Part shown: in pieces, positions 40,428 through 49,219 of the stretch
Layout of the letters: the number at the start of each line of letters is the position of its first letter
Numbering within the stretch: position 1 is the first letter of the stretch
Translations under genes and position numbers: made by a program
Source of the DNA: DASUAS01 sp963720765
GTDB taxonomy: Bacteria > Actinomycetota > Acidimicrobiia > IMCC26256 > DASPTH01
Reading direction: 5' to 3'
Assembly: GCA_963720765.1 (NCBI GenBank)
Contig: CAVRGS010000002.1
Location: 1,089,696 to 1,153,695 of the forward strand
Length of the DNA: 64,000 bases
Notes under the pieces: model-generated
The model's input: only the letters and a program-made list of their open reading frames with translations
What the model was told of the DNA's origin: nothing
Database searches by the model: none

Positions 40428-42082
40428 CCGGCGTGGGCCGCGACCTCGACGCGACGTGGTGGCGTCAGGCGGTCGTGTACCAGATCTACCCGCGGAGCTT
40501 CGCCGACGCGAACGGTGACGGCATCGGCGACCTTGCGGGCATCATCTCGCGCGTCGAGCACCTCGAACGGCTCGGTGTCGACGCGGTGTGGCTGAGCCCG
40601 TTCTACCCGTCGGCGCTCGTCGACGGCGGGTACGACATCGACGACTACCGCGACGTCGATCCGACGATCGGCACGCTCGAGCAGTTCGACGCGCTCGTCG
40701 GTGCACTCCACGCGCGCGACATCAAGGTCATCGTCGACATCGTGCCCAACCACAGCTCCGATCGTCACGAATGGTTCCGCGCTGCGCTCGCGTCACCGCC
40801 CGGCTCACCCGAGCGCGACCGGTACGTCTTCCGCGACGGCACCGGGTCGAACGGGGAGGACCCACCCGCCGACTGGCAGTCGTTCTTCGGTGGCCCCGCC
40901 TGGACCCGGGTGCCGGACGGGCAGTGGTACCTGCACCTCTTCACCGCCGAGCAGCCCGACTGGAACTGGAACCACGCCGAGGTCCGCGCCGACTTCCTGC
41001 GCACGCTGCGGTTCTGGGGTGACCGCGGCGTCGACGGCTTCCGGGTCGACGTCGCCAACCTCCTGGCCAAGGATCTGCCCGACGAGTTGCCCACCGGCGA
41101 CGACCTGCTGCGCGGGCTGGATCCCACCAGCGGGCTGTACCCGCCGGGTCAGCACCCGATCTGGGACCGCGACGACGCTCGACGGGATCTACCGGGAATG
41201 GCGCGACGTGTTCAACTCGTACTCGCCACCCTTGACCGCGGTCGCCGAGGCCTGGGTCTCGCCCGATCGGCGAGTCCGCTACGCCAGCAGCACCGGGCTC
41301 GGCCAGGCGTTCAACTTCGATCTGCTCCAGGCCGACGTGGGATCCCGCGCAGTTCCGGCAGGTGATCCGCGACAACCTCGCGCTCGCCGGCGAGAGCGGC
41401 ACCTCGAGCACGTGGGTGTTGTCGAACCACGACTTCGTCCGCCACGTCACGCGCTTCGGACTGTCAGAGGGGATCGCACCCGCGGCGTGGTTGCTCACCG
41501 GCGGTGATCCGGCGGTCGAGGACCGCGCACTGGGGTTGCGGCGCGCCCGCGCCGCGACGCTGCTCGCGCTCGGCGTTGCCGGGGAGCATGTACCTCTACC
41601 AGGGTGAAGAGCTCGGCCTCCCCGAGGTGGCCGACATCCCCGACGAGGCGCGGCAGGACCCGGTGTTCTTCCGGAACCGAGGTACCGACGTCGGGCGTGA
41701 CGGGTGTCGGGTGCCGTTGCCGTGGACCGCGACCGGCACGTCGTTCGGGTTCGGCCGCGACGGTGCCTACCTTCCGCAGCCGGGGTGGTTCGGTTCCTAC
41801 GCGGTCGATGTGCAGGATGTCGACCCGCGCTCCACCTTGTCCTTCTACCGGCGCGCCGTCGCGCTGCGCCGCGAGTTGCAGCGAGACGAGCACCTCGAGT
41901 GGATCGCGTTCGACGATCCCGTGGTCGCGTTCCGTCGCGACGCGTGCTGGGTGTCGCTCACGAACTTCGGATCGTCGTCCGTGCCGCTCCCGGACGGCTC
42001 CGTCATCATCGCCAGCAGCGAGCTGCCGGCGATGGGGTTCCTACCGGCTGACACGACGGTGTGGATGCAGCAGGTCTCGTAG
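40424..42082 (+). CDS. GH13 alpha-glucosidase / oligo-1,6-glucosidase (three frame breaks)
   Basis: About 552 residues. GH13 regions are visible: VYQIYPRSFADANGDGIGDL, DIVPNHSSD (105-113), region II GVDGFRVDVAN (nucleophile Asp209), region III TAVAEAWVS (acid/base Glu) and region IV VLSNHDFVRHVTRFG (transition-state Asp). Cytoplasmic, as no signal peptide is seen; it would release glucose from short alpha-glucosides. ATG 40424 overlaps the preceding stop. The frame breaks near 41175, 41345 and 41590 add up to three extra bases, so the total length is again a multiple of three. Confidence 0.9.
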
Positions 42083-42084
42083 CG

Positions 42085-42567
42085 GCCTGGGGTGCCGGCG
42101 CACCTCCACCAGCGGCAGCACTCGGTCGTAGGTGTGTTCGACGAGACGATGGACCTCGGTCATCGTCAACACCGCGGCGCGACCGACCTTCGCGCGTCGG
42201 ACCGGGATGCTGTGGTGGCGGCGGGGTTGTCGCGACACAGCCCGGCGCGCACGGCACCCTTCACGACCGCCGAGACGATCGACACCATGTCGAGGACCCG
42301 CTTCGGGTTGTGGCCGTCGGCCAGCTCCTCCGAGGTGAACCGCTCGACCTCCGCCCGGTCGATCGAACCCTGCACGCGCGCCCGGAGGAGGGCCGCACAT
42401 GGTTCTCGAGCGGCTGCCCGTTGCCGCGTCGCGTGCTCGGCGCGAGCTTCACGATGGGTGGCCCACCACGAATCAGCGAGCTCGTCGACGACTCCTTGCT
42501 TCCAGGGAGGCTCACGGTCGAGCCGACCACGCTGTCGACTATCCGACGACGGTAGAGCGAGCACCGA
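42085..42567 (-). pseudogene. Tyrosine-recombinase (integrase) N-terminal remnant
   Basis: Minus-strand reading gives the core-binding domain of a phage-type integrase: LADSWWATHREARAEHATRQ, RVQGSIDRAEVERFTSEEL, VVKGAVRAGLCRDNPAATT. After a frame break near 42205 the start of the catalytic domain follows (VLTMTEVHRLVEHTYDRVLP). No Arg-His-Arg-Tyr catalytic residues remain; the sequence stops at the end of the glucosidase gene. It looks like the decayed recombinase of a mobile element. Confidence 0.6.
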
Positions 42568-43025
42568 GGCCGAGTCTTCGCAGCGTCTTCCAGCGCCGGT
42601 CGGTGGTGAGGAGATGGTCGGCTTCGAGCTCGATCGCAGGTCGCGTCGTGTGTCAGGAAGTGGTTTGCGATGTTCGCGTCACGGCCCTATCAGACGGACA
42701 AGTGAAGTTGCGTTCGGGTGGCCGGATTCGTCGGGCCGGGGTGTGTGAGCCCATGGGGAGGTAGCGAAATGCATCACCGGACGGTGAGTAGCAATTGCGG
42801 ACACCACCGCGAAGTCGCGGCTCGCCACGCGGCTTACCGGATGTACACACGAACACGAGGAGCAACAGCCCATGGCCACACGACGCCGCCGGCACGAGGT
42901 CGGCTCGTCAGCTTCAACGATGTCGCCGACGAGCGCGGCGTCGACGTTCGCCACGTCTGCCTTGACAGACTGAGACCACCGGGCATTATGCGCTTCCCAC
43001 GTGCCTCAACGCTTGGGTGTTGGTC
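42568..43025. other. Apparently non-coding stretch
   Basis: No ORF with family-like content was found. Composition is less GC-rich than the flanks. A short ORF from an ATG near 42871, with a GAGGAG upstream, would encode about 33 Thr/Ser/Ala-rich residues, but nothing supports it as a gene. The region lies between an integrase remnant and a monooxygenase and reads as decayed island DNA. Confidence 0.4.
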
Positions 43026-44183
43026 TCAAGTCTCGTTGGGGCGCGCAAGTGCGAAAGGATCTTCGATGAGATCGTCGTAGGCCTTCAGCGAACTGGAGAA
43101 GACGAGTGGGTGTTGCTCGAGCAGCTCGGGCGTGACGGGCCCCTCGAACCCTCTGGCGACGGTCCGATGACGCACCGCGGCGCGAATCATCTCCACTCGT
43201 GGTTGCCGGGCCGCCTCGTATCGTCGGAGAACTCGGTCGAGGTCGCCGTTGGCTCCGATCAATTCGGCGAGCGCGACGGCATCCTCGATCGCCATAGCTG
43301 CACCTTGCGCCAAGAGCGGAGGGAACGCGTGGGCCGCGTCACCGATGAGCACCACTCGGCCACGGCAATACGACGGCGTCTCGACCTCGTGCACAGGTAC
43401 GAATATGACGCGGGTTGGGTCGTGCTGCTCTTGGATGAGTGTCGGGATCGGCCCATGAAACGCCGAAGCGAGCTCCTTGAAGCGAGCAAGGTGCTGAGCG
43501 CGTGAGAGCGATGTCACTTCCGCCGCGTGGACCAGAAGGAACGCGTACACAAGTTCCGGCCCCACGGGGAAGCTTCCGAGCAGGCTTCCGGGCATCGAGC
43601 TGATCGTGAACACCCTGTCGCTGCTAGGCGAGCTCATGACGGTGCGCCACGCCCCGAACGAGCGATAGATCGGCTGAACGTCGGGGAAGATCGCGTCGCG
43701 TACGGCGGAGCGAATGCCATCGGCACCGACGACGAGATCGAATTGATCTCGTGTTCCGTCCGAGAACGTCACGCTGGGCGCCTCCGTCGACCAATCGACG
43801 GAGGTCACCGTCGTGCCGTACGACACCGGGAATGGTGCTCCGGTGGAGAGGGCCGAGATCAGACCATCACGTGTGATGCCAAAGGTCGGCGCGTAACGGT
43901 CGTTTGCGGGCCGGAAGTCGTGACGATCGACCGACGCTCCCGATGCATCTGTTTGAAGAATCTCGTCGAGAACCGTGCCCTCGCGAGCAACTGCGCCGTC
44001 CAGGTCGATACGTCGCAAGGCGAGCGAGACGTTGCTGGTCAGCATCAGCGCTAGGCCGCGGCCCAGCGAAGAACTGTCAATTTCGATCAAGGTAGGGGCG
44101 ATGCCGAAGGTCTGCAGCCCTGCAGCCAAGGTCAGCCCACCGACACCAGCTCCAACGATCAGGACGCGAGGCTCGCCCGTCAT
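43026..44183 (-). CDS. FAD-dependent aromatic monooxygenase-like protein (PHBH fold)
   Basis: 385 residues, intact. The N-terminal FAD loop VLIVGAGVGGLTLAAGL (GxGxxG), the DG motif DLVVGADGIRSAVRDAIF, and the second FAD motif RVVLIGDAAHAFPPLLAQGA are in the right order for class A flavoprotein hydroxylases. Expected to hydroxylate an aromatic or polyketide-like substrate with NAD(P)H and O2. On the minus strand TACCGT (plus 44190-44195) sits 6 nt before the ATG, so it is probably leaderless. Codon use is less GC-rich than neighbours, fitting acquisition with the surrounding island. Confidence 0.88.
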   Translation of the reverse strand: MTGEPRVLIVGAGVGGLTLAAGLQTFGIAPTLIEIDSSSLGRGLALMLTSNVSLALRRIDLDGAVAREGTVLDEILQTDASGASVDRHDFRPANDRYAPTFGITRDGLISALSTGAPFPVSYGTTVTSVDWSTEAPSVTFSDGTRDQFDLVVGADGIRSAVRDAIFPDVQPIYRSFGAWRTVMSSPSSDRVFTISSMPGSLLGSFPVGPELVYAFLLVHAAEVTSLSRAQHLARFKELASAFHGPIPTLIQEQHDPTRVIFVPVHEVETPSYCRGRVVLIGDAAHAFPPLLAQGAAMAIEDAVALAELIGANGDLDRVLRRYEAARQPRVEMIRAAVRHRTVARGFEGPVTPELLEQHPLVFSSSLKAYDDLIEDPFALARPNET

Positions 44184-44356
44184 CGCCGTACGGTAATCCG
44201 GTTTGTGGAACCCCGCTCCACGCGCAGGTCACCGCGCAACTGCATCGCCAACGTCGACGCGCCAGATCTGGCCCTTCGGTCAGCGCCGGATCGGGTGTGA
44301 TCTGGCGCGGTGGCAAGGTTTGGCAACCTCGCAACGCGGTCACACGTCGTCACTGC

Positions 44357-44761
44357 ATGAGGAAAGTGATTTCCATCGCAGCGGCGCTCGTCGCTGTCGC
44401 CTTCTGGGCGGTGCCCGCTTGTGGGGAAGGGAACATCCAGGTGTCCCAGTCGTCTGGGCCGACCGGAACAGTCGTCACCTTCACCGGCGCATCGAACCTT
44501 GTTGCACCAGACCTGCGTCCATGTCAGACGCCGATGACGTTGGTGTTGCAGCCGAGCCCTCCTCCGATTCCCCCCATCGACATGACTGGTGGCGAGCCAT
44601 TCACGCCACCCAACGGAACCTTCACCGTTCCGCAAGCAGCGCCAGGCGAGTACAGAGTGGCCGTGGTCTGCCATGAGGCGAACGGGCCGATGAGTACGGA
44701 CGCCTTCAGCTTCACCGTCACCCCGTCGCCGGTGGCCGCTCAGCCGAACCTCGCAGGTTGA
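44357..44761 (+). CDS. Small exported protein with IPT/TIG-like domain
   Basis: 134 residues. MRKVISIAAALVAVAFWAVP is a signal peptide followed by ACGEGNIQ; VPAC is a weak lipobox, so it could be a lipoprotein or cleaved by signal peptidase I. The mature part opens VSQSSGPTGTVVTFTGASNL, the usual start of an IPT/TIG-like immunoglobulin domain, and has two further Cys that could pair. Pro-rich loop in the middle (SPPPIPPIDM). An upstream in-frame extension to 44297 is less likely because it would bury the signal peptide. No function assigned. Confidence 0.65.
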   Translation: MRKVISIAAALVAVAFWAVPACGEGNIQVSQSSGPTGTVVTFTGASNLVAPDLRPCQTPMTLVLQPSPPPIPPIDMTGGEPFTPPNGTFTVPQAAPGEYRVAVVCHEANGPMSTDAFSFTVTPSPVAAQPNLAG

Positions 44762-44955
44762 CAGCGGGTCGAATGCAGTGCGCTCCACGCGCCAGAACAG
44801 CTTCGCTCTGGCCCTATCGCGTCAGTCCGTCGACTTCGATCCAGGTTCGGTAGCGCTCGGCGCCGTGGCCTTCGACAGGACTAGATCGGACGCGCTCGCA
44901 CGAGGCAGCTGGACGCGTTCTGAAGCAAGATTCGACGCAGATCTGCGAGCGACGC

Positions 44956-44982
44956 GTGTCGCGTTGTGTCAAATCTGTGTCA
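44956..44982 (+). repeat. GTGTCR iterons beside the ssrA 3' end
   Basis: GTGTCG at 44956, GTGTCA at 44966 and GTGTCA at 44977 recur every 10-11 bp; the last two are part of a TGTGTCA repeat (44965-44971 and 44976-44982). Helically phased repeats next to an integration-prone RNA gene resemble integrase or excisionase arm sites. No gene is evident in 44762-45024. Confidence 0.4.
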
Positions 44983-45024
44983 CGGAGCTCCTGGGGCCAG
45001 TTGCGAAAACGTGCCCGAAGAGTG

Positions 45025-45389
45025 GGTGGAGGTGGCGGGAGTCGAACCCGCGTCTTCCGGGATTTCAGTGGGGCTTCTCCGAGCGCATCCGGGAATTGAT
45101 CTCGGGTCGCCTCCACTCACCGGCGGCGGATGGCGACCCCAGCCTCAGTGAAGTGTCCCGTCGAGTACTGAGGCGATCCTCGACGGTAAGCCGCTCTTGA
45201 TGGCGTCCCGGTTCCGGCCGAGCGGCTGGGCCGGGAGGGACGCGCGTCTAGTTGGTACTAGGCCGCGAGTGCGAGGTTGCCCTCGTTGGTGTTGGCATTT
45301 CTGCACGTTGCCGGCTCTTTCACGACGATCCGGCGACGTCGGCTCGCTTCCCCCACCTCGATCATCCGAAATCGAAGCCACGCACCCCC
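45025..45389 (-). ncRNA. ssrA: Transfer-messenger RNA (tmRNA)
   Basis: Minus strand. The 5' end GGGGGTG (45389-45383) pairs with CACCTCC (45034-45028) as a seven-pair acceptor stem with one G-U. The T-arm reads GCGGGTTCGACTCCCGC (about 45036-45052). The tag reading frame runs 45296-45258 and encodes ANTNEGNLALAA followed by TAG; the LALAA-like end is the usual protease signal. Only ACC is encoded after the stem, so the terminal A of CCA must be added. It rescues stalled ribosomes with SmpB, whose gene lies 5 kb away. The length of about 363 nt is normal. Confidence 0.93.
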
Positions 45390-45470
45390 ATGTCAAGTGC
45401 CGCACCGGTGCGTGTCGGTTGGTGCAGCTTCACCATGGTACCGGCGCCGGGGACGCCTCGGGCAGGGGTC

Positions 45471-46616
45471 CTACCGGCGGGCGAGACGGACGATCGTGCG
45501 CTCGAGCGGTCCGGTGTCGATCGCGCCCTCGTCGGCCTGGTTCGTGGTGAGGGCATACGCGACGTGTCGCGCCGGGCAGTACGCGGCGACCGTGCCCCAG
45601 TAGCCGGGGTGTCCCCAGCACCGGACCCCGGCGACCGTCCACGTGAAGATGCCGAGCGCCGCGCCGTCGTGGCGGCCAGGTCGGGACACGGTGAGCATCG
45701 TGTCGAGGGTGGCGTCGTGGTCGAACACCCGCCCGTCGAACAGGGCCTGGAAGAAGCGGCTCACGTCGCCGACCGTCGACACCAACCCACCACCGCCGAA
45801 GAGATCCGCCGACGCGTCGAGCGAGGAGTTGTCGAACTCGGTGTCGAAGTACTGGTGGGCGCGTGCTGGCTCCCCGGCCGGGGCCGACTCGAGGTGCTCC
45901 CACCACGTGTGGACGAGACCGAGCCGCTCGAAGCCCACCTCGTCGCGCACCGCGCGCGCGAGCGGTTGCGCGGTGACGCGTTCGAGGAGCTCACCCAGGA
46001 GCACGTATCCGGTGTCGGCGTAGTGGTACACCGCTCCGGGCGCGCCGACCGGCGTGCCGTGGTCGACCGCGAACTCGAGCTGCTCCGCGCGTGTCCACGA
46101 GTGGCCTGGATCCGAAGTGTTCACGGCGTCGTACGCGTCGCTGCTCGCGTAGTCGAACAGGCCCGAGGTGTGATCGAGCAGCTCGTGCACGGTGATCGCG
46201 TCGGGGTCGTAGCCACCGCGGCTCAACGTCGCGACTGACGCGGCCGACAGGTACCGAGCGATCGGGGCGTCGAGGTCGATCTTCCCCTGTTCCACGAGCC
46301 GCAACACCGCGACCGCCACGAACGTCTTGGTCACGCTCGCGATCCGGAACGGCGTGTCGACGCGCAACGGGACCCGGTCGGCGAGGTCGGCGTCGCCCCG
46401 GGCGACCGCGAGGCTGAGACCGGGAGCGCGGACGCTCACCGCCTCGCCTGGGATCGCGGGATGGCGGCGTAGGTCGGTCGTGACCCTTGCCGTCAGACGT
46501 GCGCGCGCGTTCCGGGTGCGGCCCGACGTGTCCGCGCTGCTCCGACCGGTGAGCGCGACGACGACCAGCGCCGCGAGCGCGCACGCGAGGGTGAGGCGGC
46601 GCAGCGAAGGGGGCAC
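45471..46616 (-). CDS. Exported serine hydrolase (beta-lactamase class C / D-alanyl carboxypeptidase family)
   Basis: 381 residues. A signal peptide (LTLACALAALVVVALTGRSS) precedes the catalytic domain. The SxxK motif is in FRIASVTKTFVAVAVLRLVE (nucleophile Ser of SVTK), the second motif is YADTGY in YHYADTGYVLLGELLERV, and the third is the HPG of CWGHPGYWGT in place of KTG. Typical of esterase or peptidase members acting outside the membrane rather than true lactamases. It is 81 nt downstream of the ssrA 5' end and divergent from the PadR operon. The frame is intact. Confidence 0.9.
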   Translation of the reverse strand: MPPSLRRLTLACALAALVVVALTGRSSADTSGRTRNARARLTARVTTDLRRHPAIPGEAVSVRAPGLSLAVARGDADLADRVPLRVDTPFRIASVTKTFVAVAVLRLVEQGKIDLDAPIARYLSAASVATLSRGGYDPDAITVHELLDHTSGLFDYASSDAYDAVNTSDPGHSWTRAEQLEFAVDHGTPVGAPGAVYHYADTGYVLLGELLERVTAQPLARAVRDEVGFERLGLVHTWWEHLESAPAGEPARAHQYFDTEFDNSSLDASADLFGGGGLVSTVGDVSRFFQALFDGRVFDHDATLDTMLTVSRPGRHDGAALGIFTWTVAGVRCWGHPGYWGTVAAYCPARHVAYALTTNQADEGAIDTGPLERTIVRLARR

Positions 46617-46676
46617 GGGAAGAGATCGGTCGTCGGCACCCGCGGATCAACCCCTTGCGCAATTACTTCACTCCAT

Positions 46677-46694
46677 ATACTCTGATCCGAGTAT
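46677..46694. promoter_or_regulatory. PadR operator overlapping the -10 of padR-drrAB
   Basis: ATACTC (46677-46682), six bases, GAGTAT (46689-46694): a perfect 18-bp dyad. It overlaps a TATACT -10 at 46676-46681. The region is conspicuously AT-rich for this genome. Binding of the PadR protein here would block its own operon. Confidence 0.65.
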
Positions 46695-46719
46695 TCGATC
46701 CGGATGACGAGGAGGGACC

Positions 46720-47355
46720 ATGGCGAAGCGACGCGGCAACCCGCTCGCCCTGGCCGTGATGGCGTGTCTCACCGAGCGGCCCATGCACCCCTACGAGATG
46801 GCCGCGACCATGCGCACCCGCGGCCAGGACGCCAGCATCCGCCTCAACTACGGCTCGCTCTACGGCGTGGTCGAGACCCTCCTGAAGCGGGGCCTGATCG
46901 AGGAGCAGGAGGTGGTGCGGGAGGGTCGCCGACCCGAGCGCACCGTGTACCGCATCACCGACGACGGCCGCACCGAGGTCGACGAGTGGTTGGCCGAGCT
47001 CCTGGGCACCTCGGCCAAGGAGTTCCCGAAGTTCGAAGCCGGGCTGTCGCTCATGGGCGTGCTCCCACCGGCACGCGTCGTCGCTCTCCTCGACCAGCGG
47101 GTCGCGATGTTGCACGAACGCCTCTCGGAGCTCGACGCCATCGTCGACGCCGCGACCGGCAACGGCGTGCCTCGCTTGTTCCTCACGGAGATGGACTACG
47201 AGCGCGCGCTGGTCGACGCCGACTGCGCGTTCACCGAGCAGTTGGCGCGCGACATCGAGTCGGAACGTCTGGACGGTGTGGAGTTCTGGAAGGGCTTCCA
47301 CGCCGACCGGATGCGCGACGGCAACCACGAGGACGAGGAGACGCCCGCCCCATGA
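46720..47355 (+). CDS. PadR family transcriptional regulator
   Basis: 211 residues. The winged helix is NPLALAVMACLTERPMHPYE, IRLNYGSLYGVVETLLKRGL and VYRITDDGRTEVDEWLAELL; the C-terminal helical dimerisation domain is long (AMLHERLSELDAIVDAATGN). ATG 46720 follows GGAGGG. The stop overlaps the start of the ABC ATPase gene (ATGA). PadR proteins of this layout usually repress the adjacent drug-exporter genes until an inducer binds. Confidence 0.92.
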   Translation: MAKRRGNPLALAVMACLTERPMHPYEMAATMRTRGQDASIRLNYGSLYGVVETLLKRGLIEEQEVVREGRRPERTVYRITDDGRTEVDEWLAELLGTSAKEFPKFEAGLSLMGVLPPARVVALLDQRVAMLHERLSELDAIVDAATGNGVPRLFLTEMDYERALVDADCAFTEQLARDIESERLDGVEFWKGFHADRMRDGNHEDEETPAP

Positions 47356-48371
47356 ATGCGATCGTCGAAGTCGAAGGCATCGCCCGATCGTTCGGCGAGA
47401 CGGAGGCCCTGGCCGGCGTCGACCTCTCCGTGCCCGAGGGTGGCGTGGTGGCGCTGCTCGGACCCAACGGCGCGGGCAAGACCACGCTCGTGCGCATCCT
47501 GTCGACGCTCATCGAACCTGATGCCGGCACCGCGCGTGTCGCCGGCTTCGACGTCGTCGAGCAGCCGACGGCGGTGCGCCGCTGCATCGGCCTGGCCGGG
47601 CAGTACGCCGCGGTGGACGAGACCCTCACGGGGCGCGAGAACCTCGAGATGGTCGGTCGTCTGTCGCGACTGTCGAAGAAGGTCGCGGCGGAGCGCGCCG
47701 CCGAGGTGCTCGAGCGCGTGAGCCTCACCGACGCCGCCGACCGCCAGCTCAAGACCTACTCCGGCGGTATGCGTCGCCGGGTCGACCTCGGCGCCGGGCT
47801 GGTGGCGCGGCCTCGCGTGCTCCTGCTCGACGAGCCGACGACCGGGCTCGATCCCGCCAACCGGCTCGACCTGTGGGCCTACCTCCGCGAGCTCGTGAAC
47901 GAAGGCGCCACCATCCTCCTCACCACGCAGTACCTCGAGGAGGCCGACCAGCTCGCGTCCGACGTCGTGGTGATCGACCACGGCGCCGTGATCGCGCACG
48001 GCACGCCGATCGAGCTCAAGCAACGTCTCGCCGGTGACGTCCTCGACGTCACCGTCGACGGCGAGGCCCTCGACCGAGTGGTCGAGCTGCTCGACGGCGT
48101 CGGTTCGGAACGGCCGACCCTCGAACGCGGCACCCGGCGGGTGTCCCTCCCGGTCGGCGGGGGCGCCGGGAGCCTCGTCGAAGCGGTCCGTCGGCTCGAC
48201 GAGCAAGGGATCAAGGTGATCGACATCACGCTGCGCCGCCCGTCGCTCGACGACGTGTTCTTCGCCCTCACCGGGCACACCACCGTGTCCGACGACGCCG
48301 ACACCGACCAGCCCGGAACGAGGCAGCCCGAACCGAGTCAGCGCGAAACCAACCAGGAGGTCCCGCAGTGA
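47352..48371 (+). CDS. ABC exporter ATP-binding protein (DrrA-like)
   Basis: 339 residues. Walker A LLGPNGAGKTTLVRIL, the signature YSGGMRRRVDLG and Walker B VLLLDEPTTGLDP, then TTQYLEEADQLASDVVVIDH with the His switch replaced by Gln (TTQ), as usual in the DrrA group. The C-terminal DLDDVFFALTG-type tail (SLDDVFFALTGHTT) is also DrrA-like. The extreme C-terminus is Gln/Thr/Pro-rich. It starts inside the PadR stop and its own stop overlaps the permease start (GTGA), so the three genes are tightly coupled. Confidence 0.93.
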   Translation: MNAIVEVEGIARSFGETEALAGVDLSVPEGGVVALLGPNGAGKTTLVRILSTLIEPDAGTARVAGFDVVEQPTAVRRCIGLAGQYAAVDETLTGRENLEMVGRLSRLSKKVAAERAAEVLERVSLTDAADRQLKTYSGGMRRRVDLGAGLVARPRVLLLDEPTTGLDPANRLDLWAYLRELVNEGATILLTTQYLEEADQLASDVVVIDHGAVIAHGTPIELKQRLAGDVLDVTVDGEALDRVVELLDGVGSERPTLERGTRRVSLPVGGGAGSLVEAVRRLDEQGIKVIDITLRRPSLDDVFFALTGHTTVSDDADTDQPGTRQPEPSQRETNQEVPQ

Positions 48372-49201
48372 CCGTGACGTCAGCTCCCGTCACCGCGGAG
48401 GCGGCGGTGTCCAACCACCTGCCGCGCGGCGCCGCGCTCAACGACGCGTCGGTGATCGCGGGGCGCAACATCAAGCACCTGCTGCGCACCCCGCAGCTGC
48501 TGGTGGCAAGCGTCGCGCAGACGGTGATGTTCCTGCTCCTCTTCCGCTACGTGTTCGGGGGTTCGATCCAGATCCCCGACATGTCCTTCGTCGACTACCT
48601 CATTCCCGGATACCTCGCGACGATCGCCATCTTCGACGGCTTCGGAGTGAGCATCTTCTTCGCCGAAGACTCGAAGTCGGGTCTCATCGAGCGGTTCCGG
48701 GCGCTGCCGATGGCGCGCTCGGCGGTCGTCGGCGGACGCGCCATCGCCGATCTCCTCCGCCAGGCCGCGCTGCTCGCGATCACGACGCTCGTCGGCGTCG
48801 CGGTCGGATTCGGCTTCTCGGGCAGCTTCGGCGGCATCGTGCTCGCGTACGTCATCGCGCTGGTGTGGGGCTTCGCACTCTTCTGGGTGTTCGCCGCCAT
48901 CGGGCTCTTCGTGCGCGACACCGAGACCGCGCAAGCCGCGTCGACCCCGTTCTTCATCCTGGTGTTCGTGTCGTCGGCGATCATCGACGTCAACACGTTG
49001 CCGGGGTGGCTGCAGCCCTTTGCTCGCAACCAACCGCTCAGCCAGGTGTGCAATGCGATGCGCGGTCTGATGGACGGTGCGGCGGGCGCGGCGCTGACCG
49101 AGCACTCGACCGGTCACTACGTGGTCGCGTCGTTCATCTGGTGTGCCGCGATCACCGCAGTGTTCGCCCCGCTCGCGATCTACGCGTACCGGCGCCCCTG
49201 A
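48368..49201 (+). CDS. ABC-2 type exporter permease (DrrB-like)
   Basis: 277 residues with six hydrophobic segments (for example LLVASVAQTVMFLLLFRYVF, AALLAITTLVGVAVGFGFSG, YVIALVWGFALFWVFAAIGL, FIWCAAITAVFAPLAIYAYR). SFVDYLIPGYLATIAIFDGF and LIERFRALPMARSAVVGGRA are conserved in the DrrB family. It pairs with the preceding ATPase to export a hydrophobic compound. The start is GTG 48368, overlapping the ATPase stop. The frame is intact. Confidence 0.92.
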   Translation: MTVTSAPVTAEAAVSNHLPRGAALNDASVIAGRNIKHLLRTPQLLVASVAQTVMFLLLFRYVFGGSIQIPDMSFVDYLIPGYLATIAIFDGFGVSIFFAEDSKSGLIERFRALPMARSAVVGGRAIADLLRQAALLAITTLVGVAVGFGFSGSFGGIVLAYVIALVWGFALFWVFAAIGLFVRDTETAQAASTPFFILVFVSSAIIDVNTLPGWLQPFARNQPLSQVCNAMRGLMDGAAGAALTEHSTGHYVVASFIWCAAITAVFAPLAIYAYRRP

Positions 49202-49219
49202 GCCAGGCGTGCGCGGCGG

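Noticed and set aside
42095..42112. CACCTCCACCA near 42100 as a duplicated att site of the tmRNA 3' end
   Set aside because: It is in the opposite orientation to that required for a direct repeat and is explained by the integrase remnant coding sequence; the match is too short.
45391..45396. TTGACA just upstream of the tmRNA 5' end as its -35 box
   Set aside because: It begins only 2 nt from the mature 5' end, too close to serve as a -35 element for this RNA.
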